Source of the DNA: Sialis fuliginosa
Taxonomy: Eukaryota > Arthropoda > Insecta > Megaloptera > Sialidae
Assembly (NCBI GenBank): GCA_961205875.1
Contig: OY540816.1
Span: 23,570,701 to 23,634,700, forward strand
Reading direction: 5' to 3'
Length of the DNA: 64,000 nt
The position numbers and the translations under genes were made by a program. Positions 11,901 to 23,900 of the stretch are shown piece by piece (the stretch's first letter is position 1; each line of letters opens with the position of its first letter). Below the pieces are notes generated by a model that did no database searches, had not been told where the DNA came from, and was given only the letters and a program-made list of their open reading frames with translations.

Positions 11901-14900
11901 AATGGAAATAAATCGCAGAAGGGTTTTTTTGAATTTGTTTTAAATACACCTTGCTATTTTTTTTTTATTTGGTTTGAAACCCCCCCAGGCGCTATTTTTG
12001 AGCTAGAAATAAAATATAAAAGAGAGAAAGTGAAATTAATTTAATTCGCCATTTTTTCAAAGATATGGTTTCTGCTTTAAACTCAAATAACTTCACCAAA
12101 AAAAATCCTAGAATAAAAAATCAAAAATCATTTTCAAGCTGAAATTGCAAGCTTTCAAATGAAACCAAAAAAAAACCTTCTACGAATTTTTTCCTTTGAA
12201 TGAGACCTTAATAAAAAAAAATTTTTTTATGATTTCGATTCATCGTTACCTAACTTTCTAAAAATATCTGCCTTGGGAACCACGGGACTTTCTTATACCT
12301 AACCTAACCTAACAGTGAATTGTATACGTGATTCTTTGTTTATTAAAACATTTCTAACAAAATAAAACAAAATGAATAATATAGGTAATATTATTCTCTC
12401 CATTATATAACAAGTGATTTTTTTTAACGTAATAACTGAAAACGGATGTTTACTCTTGTAAATTTTTGGATTTTTGAATTATTTTTGAAATAAGAAAAAA
12501 ATGTTTTAGATAAAAAATGTCGAGTATGTTAGTATCTATAATTTATTCCCCATACATTTTTTTCCAACATTTATAATTTAGCCAGAAAGAATTTTTTTAT
12601 GTAATTATTTAGATTCACCTACACAGTTCACTCTCAGTATTACGTATAAGAAAGTCCCATGGTACCTACGGCAAATACACACACTGTTCAATCTCTGTAA
12701 TACGTATAAGAAAGTCCCATGACACTCATGGCAGATATTTCTCCTCTGTTATGAACCATTTGAATTATAATAATTTTTTTTTTCAAAAATTCGTTTTTAC
12801 AAAAAAATGAATAGAACATAAATTATAGATATAGATATTACCTACATTTTTTAACTTGACCATTTTTCTCTATTTTGCACTGTTTCAGAGTAATTCGAAA
12901 AATTAAAAAATCGACGTAGGTAAACATCCGTATCCGGTTGAAAGATCGTTTTCAAAAATAGGACGTTTTCTTCCCAGGCAAAAATTAATCTTAAATATAA
13001 AATATCACCCTTCTACGATTTGTCGTATTTGAGTTACAGCGCTTACAGACAGACAGACAGACACACAGACATCATGGCGAAAATAGTCAGAATGGATTCA
13101 GGGAAGGTCAAAATAGATAATTCCGTCAAAATCCGAAGTTCGAAAAAAATCGGCTTCACTATATTTACTTATACTAATGTATATTTCATATACATTAGTA
13201 TAAGAAAGTAAAAACTGGAGTCTCCTCGATCGCTCCAAGCTGACATATTAACTATTCAATTTACTTCTTTGTTAGCGTATGAGTTTTAATTTGTTTTTTT
13301 AGTTTTAACTTGTTTTTAAAAAGGGAAGGAGCACGCGAAGGTCTTTAAGTGCGTGATGCTCTTAAAGATAATAGTGTAAGCTACATTTTAAAAAAAAACT
13401 GGAGTCTCTTCGATCGCTCCAAGCTGAGATATTAACTATTCAATTTACTTCTTTGTCAGCGTATGAGTTTTAATTTGTTTTTTAGTTTTAACTTGTTTTT
13501 AAAAAGGGAAGGAGCACGCGAAGGTCTTTAAGTGCGTGATGCTCTTAAAGATAATAGTGTAAGCTACATTTTAAAAAAAAACTGGAGTCTCTTCGATCGC
13601 TCCAAGCTGAGATATTAACTATTCAATTTACTTCTTTGTCAGCGTATGAGTTTTAATTTGTTTTTTTAGTTTTAATTTGTTTTTAAAAAGGGATGGAGCA
13701 CGCGAAGGTCTTTAAGTGCGTGATGCTCTTAAAGATAATAGTGTAAGCTACATTTTAAAAAAAAACTGGAGTCTCTTCGATCGCTCCAAGCTGAGATATT
13801 AACTATTCAATTTACTTCTTTGTCAGCGTATGAGTTTTAATTTGTTTTTTTAGTTTTAATTTGTTTTTAAAAAGGGATGGAGCACGCGAAGGTCTTTAAG
13901 TGCGTGATGCTCTTAAAGATAATAGTGTAAGCTACATTTTAAAAAAAAACTGGAGTCTCTTCGATCGCGCAAAGCTGAGATATTAACTATTCAATTTACT
14001 TCTTTGTTAGCGTATGAGTTTTAATTTGTTTTTTTAGTTTTAACTTGTTTTTAAAAAGGGAAGGAGCACGCGAAGGTCTTTAAGTGCGTGATGCTCTTAA
14101 AGATAATAGTGTAAGCTACATTTTAAAAAAAAACTGGAGTCTCTTCGATCGCTCCAAGCTGAGATATTAACTATTCAATTTACTTCTTTGTCAGCGTATG
14201 AGTTTTAATTTGTTTTTTAGTTTTAACTTGTTTTTAAAAAGGGAAGGAGCACGCGAAGGTCTTTAAGTGCGTGATGCTCTTAAAGATAATAGTGTAAGCT
14301 ACATTTTAAAAAAAAACTGGAGTCTCTTCGATCGCTCCAAGCTGAGATATTAACTATTCAATTTACTTCTTTGTCAGCGTATGAGTTTTAATTTGTTTTT
14401 TTAGTTTTAATTTGTTTTTAAAAAGGGATGGAGCACGCGAAGGTCTTTAAGTGCGTGATGCTCTTAAAGATAATAGTGTAAGCTACATTTTAAAAAAAAA
14501 CTGGAGTCTCTTCGATCGCGCAAAGCTGAGATATTAACTATTCAATTTACTTCTTTGTCAGCGTATAAGTTTTAATTTGTTTTTTTAGTTTTAATTTGTT
14601 TTTAAAAAGGGAAGGAGCACGCGAAGGTCTTTAAGTGCGTGATGCTCTTAAAGATAATAGTGTAAGCTACATTTTAAAAAAAAACTGGAGTCTCTTCGAT
14701 CGCTCCAAGCTGAGATATTAACTATTCAATTTACTTCTTTGTCAGCGTATGAGTTTTAATTTGTTTTTTTAGTTTTAACTTGTTTTTAAAAAGGGAAGGA
14801 GCACGCGAAGGTCTTTAAGTGCGTGATGCTCTTAAAGATAATAGTGTAAGCTACATTTTAAAAAAAAACTGGAGTCTCTTCGATCGCTCCAAGCTGAGAT

Positions 14901-17900
14901 ATTAACTATTCAATTTACTTCTTTGTCAGCGTATGAGTTTTAATTTGTTTTTTAGTTTTAACTTGTTTTTAAAAAGGGAAGGAGCACGCGAAGGTCTTTA
15001 AGTGCGTGATGCTCTTAAAGATAATAGTGTAAGCTACATTTTAAAAAAAAACTGGAGTCTCTTCGATCGCTCCAAGCTGAGATATTAACTATTCAATTTA
15101 CTTCTTTGTCAGCGTATGAGTTTTAATTTGTTTTTTTAGTTTTAATTTGTTTTTAAAAAGGGATGGAGCACGCGAAGGTCTTTAAGTGCGTGATGCTCTT
15201 AAAGATAATAGTGTAAGCTACATTTTAAAAAAAAACTGGAGTCTCTTCGATCGCTCCAAGCTGAGATATTAACTATTCAATTTACTTCTTTGTCAGCGTA
15301 TGAGTTTTAATTTGTTTTTTTAGTTTTAATTTGTTTTTAAAAAGGGATGGAGCACGCGAAGGTCTTTAAGTGCGTGATGCTCTTAAAGATAATAGTGTAA
15401 GCTACATTTTAAAAAAAAACTGGAGTCTCTTCGATCGCGCAAAGCTGAGATATTAACTATTCAATTTACTTCTTTGTTAGCGTATGAGTTTTAATTTGTT
15501 TTTTTAGTTTTAACTTGTTTTTAAAAAGGGAAGGAGCACGCGAAGGTCTTTAAGTGCGTGATGCTCTTAAAGATAATAGTGTAAGCTACATTTTAAAAAA
15601 AAACTGGAGTCTCTTCGATCGCTCCAAGCTGAGATATTAACTATTCAATTTACTTCTTTGTCAGCGTATGAGTTTTAATTTGTTTTTTAGTTTTAACTTG
15701 TTTTTAAAAAGGGAAGGAGCACGCGAAGGTCTTTAAGTGCGTGATGCTCTTAAAGATAATAGTGTAAGCTACATTTTAAAAAAAAACTGGAGTCTCTTCG
15801 ATCGCTCCAAGCTGAGATATTAACTATTCAATTTACTTCTTTGTCAGCGTATGAGTTTTAATTTGTTTTTTTAGTTTTAATTTGTTTTTAAAAAGGGATG
15901 GAGCACGCGAAGGTCTTTAAGTGCGTGATGCTCTTAAAGATAATAGTGTAAGCTACATTTTAAAAAAAAACTGGAGTCTCTTCGATCGCGCAAAGCTGAG
16001 ATATTAACTATTCAATTTACTTCTTTGTCAGCGTATAAGTTTTAATTTGTTTTTTTAGTTTTAATTTGTTTTTAAAAAGGGAAGGAGCACGCGAAGGTCT
16101 TTAAGTGCGTGATGCTCTTAAAGATAATAGTGTAAGCTACATTTTAAAAAAAAACTGGAGTCTCTTCGATCGCTCCAAGCTGAGATATTAACTATTCAAT
16201 TTACTTCTTTGTCAGCGTATGAGTTTTAATTTGTTTTTTTAGTTTTAACTTGTTTTTAAAAAGGGAAGGAGCACGCGAAGGTCTTTAAGTGCGTGATGCT
16301 CTTAAAGATAATAGTGTAAGCTACATTTTAAAAAAAAACTGGAGTCTCTTCGATCGCTCCAAGCTGAGATATTAACTATTCAATTTACTTCTTTGTCAGC
16401 GTATGAGTTTTAATTTGTTTTTTAGTTTTAACTTGTTTTTAAAAAGGGAAGGAGCACGCGAAGGTCTTTAAGTGCGTGATGCTCTTAAAGATAATAGTGT
16501 AAGCTACATTTTAAAAAAAAACTGGAGTCTCTTCGATCGCTCCAAGCTGAGATATTAACTATTCAATTTACTTCTTTGTCAGCGTATGAGTTTTAATTTG
16601 TTTTTTTAGTTTTAATTTGTTTTTAAAAAGGGATGGAGCACGCGAAGGTCTTTAAGTGCGTGATGCTCTTAAAGATAATAGTGTAAGCTACATTTTAAAA
16701 AAAAACTGGAGTCTCTTCGATCGCTCCAAGCTGAGATATTAACTATTCAATTTACTTCTTTGTCAGCGTATGAGTTTTAATTTGTTTTTTTAGTTTTAAT
16801 TTGTTTTTAAAAAGGGATGGAGCACGCGAAGGTCTTTAAGTGCGTGATGCTCTTAAAGATAATAGTGTAAGCTACATTTTAAAAAAAAACTGGAGTCTCT
16901 TCGATCGCTCCAAGCTGAGATATTAACTATTCAATTTACTTCTTTGTCAGCGTATGAGTTTTAATTTGTTTTTTTAGTTTTAATTTGTTTTTAAAAAGGG
17001 ATGGAGCACGCGAAGGTCTTTAAGTGCGTGATGCTCTTAAAGATAATAGTGTAAGCTACATTTTAAAAAAAAACTGGAGTCTCTTCGATCGCGCAAAGCT
17101 GAGATATTAACTATTCAATTTACTTCTTTGTCAGCGTATAAGTTTTAATTTGTTTTTTAGTTTTAACTTGTTTTTAAAAAGGGAAGGAGCACGCGAAGGT
17201 CTTTAAGTGCGTGATGCTCTTAAAGATAATAGTGTAAGCTACATTTTAAAAAAAAACTGGAGTCTCTTCGATCGCTCCAAGCTGAGATATTAACTATTCA
17301 ATTTACTTCTTTGTCAGCGTATGAGTTTTAATTTGTTTTTTTAGTTTTAACTTGTTTTTAAAAAGGGAAGGAGCACGCGAAGGTCTTTAAGTGCGTGATG
17401 CTCTTAAAGATAATAGTGTAAGCTACATTTTAAAAAAAAACTGGAGTCTCTTCGATCGCTCCAAGCTGAGATATTAACTATTCAATTTACTTCTTTGTCA
17501 GCGTATGAGTTTTAATTTGTTTTTTAGTTTTAACTTGTTTTTAAAAAGGGAAGGAGCACGCGAAGGTCTTTAAGTGCGTGATGCTCTTAAAGATAATAGT
17601 GTAAGCTACATTTTAAAAAAAAACTGGAGTCTCTTCGATCGCTCCAAGCTGAGATATTAACTATTCAATTTACTTCTTTGTCAGCGTATGAGTTTTAATT
17701 TGTTTTTTTAGTTTTAATTTGTTTTTAAAAAGGGATGGAGCACGCGAAGGTCTTTAAGTGCGTGATGCTCTTAAAGATAATAGTGTAAGCTACATTTTAA
17801 AAAAAAACTGGAGTCTCTTCGATCGCGCAAAGCTGAGATATTAACTATTCAATTTACTTCTTTGTCAGCGTATGAGTTTTAATTTGTTTTTTTAGTTTTA

Positions 17901-20900
17901 ATTTGTTTTTAAAAAGGGATGGAGCACGCGAAGGTCTTTAAGTGCGTGATGCTCTTAAAGATAATAGTGTAAGCTACATTTTAAAAAAAAAACTGGAGTC
18001 TCTTCGATCGCTCCAAGCTGAGATATTAACTATTCAATTTACTTCTTTGTCAGCGTATAAGTTTTAATTTGTTTTTTAGTTTTAACTTGTTTTTAAAAAG
18101 GGAAGGAGCACGCGAAGGTCTTTAAGTGCGTGATGCTCTTAAAGATAATAGTGTAAGCTACATTTTAAAAAAAAAACTGGAGTCTCTTCGATCGCTCCAA
18201 GCTGAGATATTAACTATTCAATTTACTTCTTTGTTAGCGTATAAGTTTTAATTTGTTTTTTTAGTTTTAATTTGTTTTTAAAAAGGGATGGAGCACGCGA
18301 AGGTCTTTAAGTGCGTGATGCTCTTAAAGATAATAGTGTAAGCTACATTTTAAAAAAAAACTGGAGTCTCTTCGATCGCTCCAAGCTGAGATATTAACTA
18401 TTCAATTTACTTCTTTGTCAGCGTATGAGTTTTAATTTGTTTTTTTAGTTTTAATTTGTTTTTAAAAAGGGATGGAGCACGCGAAGGTCTTTAAGTGCGT
18501 GATGCTCTTAAAGATAATAGTGTAAGCTACATTTTAAAAAAAAACTGGAGTCTCTTCGATCGCTCCAAGCTGAGATATTAACTATTCAATTTACTTCTTT
18601 GTTAGCGTATAAGTTTTAATTTGTTTTTTTAGTTTTAATTTGTTTTTAAAAAGGGATGGAGCACGCGAAGGTCTTTAAGTGCGTGATGCTCTTAAAGATA
18701 ATAGTGTAAGCTACATTTTAAAAAAAAACTGGAGTCTCTTCGATCGCTCCAAGCTGAGATATTAACTATTCAATTTACTTCTTTGTCAGCGTATGAGTTT
18801 TAATTTGTTTTTTTAGTTTTAATTTGTTTTTAAAAAGGGATGGAGCACGCGAAGGTCTTTAAGTGCGTGATGCTCTTAAAGATAATAGTGTAAGCTACAT
18901 TTTAAAAAAAAACTGGAGTCTCTTCGATCGCGCAAAGCTGAGATATTAACTATTCAATTTACTTCTTTGTCAGCGTATAAGTTTTAATTTGTTTTTTAGT
19001 TTTAACTTGTTTTTAAAAAGGGAAGGAGCACGCGAAGGTCTTTAAGTGCGTGATGCTCTTAAAGATAATAGTGTAAGCTACATTTTAAAAAAAAAACTGG
19101 AGTCTCTTCGATCGCTCCAAGCTGAGATATTAACTATTCAATTTACTTCTTTGTTAGCGTATAAGTTTTAATTTGTTTTTTTAGTTTTAATTTGTTTTTA
19201 AAAAGGGAAGGAGCACGCGAAGGTCTTTAAGTGCGTGATGCTCTTAAAGATAATAGTGTAAGCTACATTTTAAAAAAAAACTGGAGTCTCTTCGATCGCT
19301 CCAAGCTGAGATATTAACTATTCAATTTACTTCTTTGTTAGCGTATAAGTTTTAATTTGTTTTTTTAGTTTTAACTTGTTTTTAAAAAGGGAAGGAGCAC
19401 GCGAAGGTCTTTAAGTGCGTGATGCTCTTAAAGATAATAGTGTAAGCTACATTTCAAAAAAAAACTGGAGTCTCCTCGATCGCTCCAAGCTGAGATATTA
19501 ACTATTCAATTTACTTCTTTGTTAGCGTATAAGTTTTAATTTGTTTTTTTAGTTTTAACTTGTTTTTAAATGAATTCAGGGAAGGTCAAAATAGAGAATT
19601 CCGTCAAAATCCGGAGTTCGAAAAAAATCGGCTTCACTATACTTACTTATACTAATGTATATATACATTAGTATAAGAAAGTAAAAAAAAAACACTCACC
19701 AGAGGAAAAGTATTGACAACCGTCAGGACCATCGCAAGCGCCGACTCCCTCCCTTGCGGCATCTCGTAGTTCAACTGCGACACCAGAAACGCCATGTAAC
19801 CGTCGAGCCTTTTGCCGAGCGGGTAGTCCATCAGATACTGGTGAAACACCTGCCGTGCCTGCACTCTTATATGGGGCAAATCGCACGTCACGCTCAGATT
19901 CGCAACGTTTTGCATCACCTCGTGCACCTCGGCTGTGTTCAATCCGCGCGCGATTATCGCCTTCAGGAGGCCGAACGCCGTAGTCTGTCTGTCGTAGTCG
20001 CACAGATCCTGCTCGACGTAGAGCAGCAGGGCCTTCAGCTGGTCGGTTTCGATCGAGTGGTATTTTATATCGCGGACGAGAACCGATGTCGCCTGCAAGG
20101 TCAAATCAAATGTATCAGAACTCTGGAAGTATCAATCGTAGAAATATCGGGGTGGTCTTAAAATGTGCGTTGTTTAGTCTAATTTAACGTATTAGTATTT
20201 CAAATTATTCCGACGGATAGTTTAATAGTTACAGTCCGTTTAGTAAAAAAAAAACATGTTTTTTTTTTTTTACTTAACGGACTGTAACTATTAAAAAATA
20301 AATCGGAATGAATTGAAATTTGAATAGGTAAAACAAGATTAAATAACGATCAGTTTAAGACCATTCCGAAATTTCTACGATGTATACTTCCAAAGTTCTA
20401 TGTCACCAAGCATTATCCAAATATCTAAATTTCACTTTCGCTCGGTTTTATATATTTTTTTACTTAACTAATAAAATATCCTTCGAAATAATTTGAAATT
20501 TGAATACGTAAAAGAAGATTAAATAACGATCAATTCAAAACAATTCCGAAGTTTCTACGATGCATACTTCCCGAGTTCTATGTCTTCAAACATGAATTTT
20601 TTTTAATCCAAATATCTAAAATTTACTTTCGCTCAGTTTTTTTATTTTTTTTATTTAACGGACTGTAACTATTAAAAAATAAATCGGAATGATTTGAAAT
20701 TTTAACACGTAAAGCAAGATAAAATAACGATCACTTCAAGACCATTCCAAACTTTCTTCGATGTAAACTTCCCGAGTTATAAATCACCAAACACGAGACA
20801 TATTTTTCACCTAAACAACAGATATCATTTCTTACCTTAAAAGCCGCAACAACCAGTTCAAAATTATCCCCTTTGCTCAACCCAGCTGCAGCATACTTAT

Positions 20901-23900
20901 GCAAAATTTCAAATATACACGTAGAAAACTTCCTGATCATATTCTTCAACGAAGGCAGCTCGATTTTGAACATCCAGAACAAACAATGCAACGATAACGT
21001 ACACAACTGCAACAATAAAAAACAACAATGATAACCTAACAAAACAAACCTAACCTACAAAACTTACTTTCACATGCCTCGAATTCAAACACTCATACAA
21101 AACGTTCACCACTGGATCCAGAAACGGCTTATACTCTATCTTCTTTATCATTTCCCTCTTCAGAATAAAATAGCACAGCCTCAGCCCGAATCCCACAAGA
21201 ATATGAGCATTCGCAGCCGAAGAAGTGACTACTTTACTTCTAACGATTCCGAACTTGTTCCTAGGTTCTTCTGGTATTATAAAACAATCACTCTTCGGTT
21301 TATTCTTCTGTTCTTTCGACAACGCTGGCTTCGAATCGCTCTCTTTAAATTCAGGTATACTCTGCGACGCAGTTCCGTAAGCAAAAACGATCAACGATTC
21401 GACAGATACGAATTTGTTATCGACCAGGCCCAGTACGATGTATCGCAGACATTCCTGTGCTTTGTGAACCTTCTTTGCACTCCTGGCAGTCGATAGTATT
21501 TCTTTAATCGGGAGGATCAGGTCGGTGAAGCATTTTTCAGTGATGAATTCAGCTAGTATTTGAAACGTGTCGTAACTCTTCACTGATTTCGCTTCGGATA
21601 CTTTATTCACGATGTGGGCTATTTCTTTTTCATCGGCTATTATACCGAATATGTCGGCTTGGCATAGCTGCAGTGGAATTGGGGTTAAATTATTAATTAA
21701 TAACTCACTAATTGACCAATAACATGAACAATAATTGAAAATAATCATAAAACAATGAACATAAGAGCAGGTGGTGAAACTGATAACTTTAAATTTGACA
21801 TTTAATTATAATTTTGAGGTTATGTTAGACGAAACATTCAGAAAAGTCATCTGTGAATTATTTTTGCAATAACAACAATTAAAAATAATGATAACACATT
21901 AAACATAAGAACTAATTGTTAACTAAATCTGACATTTATCTATAATTTTGAGGTTATGTTTTTTTTTTTCAACAAATAACTTATAGTTTATTTTTGAAAA
22001 ACAACAATTAAAAATATTAATAAAACAATAAATCTAAGAGCTAGTGGTGAGACTGTTAACTAAATCTGACATTTAACTATAATTTGGAAGTTATATTAGA
22101 TAAAATATTTAAAAAATAACCTGTATATTATTTTTGCAATAACAACAATTAAAAATAATGATACAACAATAAACCTACGATCTGGTGGTGAGATTATGAA
22201 CTAAATCTGACATTTACCTACAATTTTGAGGTTATGTTAGGCGGAGCATATAAAAATACAACTTATAGATTATTTTTGCAATAACAACAATTAAAAAATA
22301 TTAATAAAACAACAAATACAGAAGTAAGTGGCGAAATTATGAACTAAATCTGACATTTACGTATAATTTTGAGGTTATGTTAGGTGGAGCATATAAAAAA
22401 CTAACCTGTAAAACAGTTTGCAGACACTTATCGAGATCCCCGGGCTTGTACTGGTCTTTCAAGCAAGACAAAACCGAATGCACCGTGTACACGAGAACGT
22501 GCGACTGGAAACCTCTGGTCAACAACGGCACCATCTCGCCCAGAAGCACCTCGAGGTACTTCGGTCCAAGTGTAACCATGATCTTCTGCAACGTTTCTCT
22601 CGCCGTCCGTCTCACCGAGTCCAGATGCGATTTAAAAAACGTGCAAAGTTTCATCAAGATACTGAAAGAAAAAGCGAAATCAGATCTCCAGCCTAATTTT
22701 AAAAACCATTCTATGATGATCTTACGTGTCTTCTATTACCAAAAAAATACTTATTTCTGCAGAAAATAAAGGTTAAATAACATTACCCCATAAAAAATAT
22801 AAACTCACCCTCTTAAATTCCGCTCGAGCAGCCCGGGAGGTAACTTGTGCAACAGCTTCACCAAAGCCAGCGCAATCGGAACCCTCAAAGTATCCTCTTC
22901 TTCCTTTTCAATCCCGGTCCTCTTCCTGTTCACCTTATGCGACATATCGTGTTGAGTCAACTGTGAAACAGTCCTGTACAACTGCGGTAACAGCCCATTA
23001 ACTATATTAAATATCAACCGTTTAGCCGCCGCAGCTCCGAGAACAATCACCCGATCTATCGCTTTGACATCCGCATTCTTTACATCTTCCTCTGCATCTT
23101 CCTTCACTTCATCATCGTTTAAAATCTCATCCAATTCATCTTCTTGCTTATCTTCAATATCTGCCTCTTTCAGCGGAATCGGTAAAGGAAGAGAATTCAC
23201 TTTCGACAGATCAAAATGAAACGCATCCACAATAACCACAACGATCCTAACTAACTGCTTTTGGAACTCGGAATGCTTCCTCAGTTTCGCCAAGTAATAC
23301 TTCAGCACCGTCTCATACTGATGCCACGGAAGAAGTCTACACATAACACTAACAGCTTCGATAGCTGCGTCAACCAAACTGTTCTTCCCAACGTGCCTAT
23401 CGTTACACAGATACCCAGAAGCAAGCGGGAAAATATACTGCGTCAAAGTCCTAGGATTCGGTGGCTTCTCCAGCTCCTTTGCAATCTGGCAGAACTTCAA
23501 GAGAGCCCTCACATGTCTGTGAGTCTGGAGATGTTGTATATTCTCAAAGAAGTCCACTTCGAGGTCGATTTTATTCGTGTACTTCTCAAGATCGCGGAAC
23601 ACGAAATGTACATCTGGGGAAGCCCGCGACATATGCCCTAACAACGACACCATCTCGTTCCGAAGTTTATCTGTCCGCAATCCGGTCTTAATCAGTTGTA
23701 AAATCGTATCGTTCACAATCGAATCCCTAGCGGCCGTATCTGTTTTGTATTTCAAAGCTAACATCGGGCAGATCGATTTCAAACAATCGGAAGCACTGTC
23801 TTTCAAAGATATATCTGCCTCGTTCTTCAAGGTAAATACGCAGCAGTGGATTACGAATATCCCTAGATCGCAATCAATATCTGCATTTGTTATTAACCCA

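Noticed and set aside
12298-12312. Insect telomere motif CCTAA three times
   Set aside because: Only three units. Short runs of this kind are frequent in AT-rich insect introns and do not mark an interstitial telomere.
13020-13211. 63-aa frame ending at the array
   Set aside because: It translates an ACAGACAG microsatellite and the transposon terminus that is duplicated at 19.6 kb.
13214-19569. CRISPR-like array
   Set aside because: Units are contiguous 184-bp repeats with no unique spacers and no cas genes, and they lie in an intron of a eukaryotic gene.
21074-21496. 140-aa plus-strand frame opposite UTP20 exon 10, and similar frames opposite exons 8, 9, 12 and 13
   Set aside because: They are shadows of the conserved UTP20 coding strand and show no family similarity.
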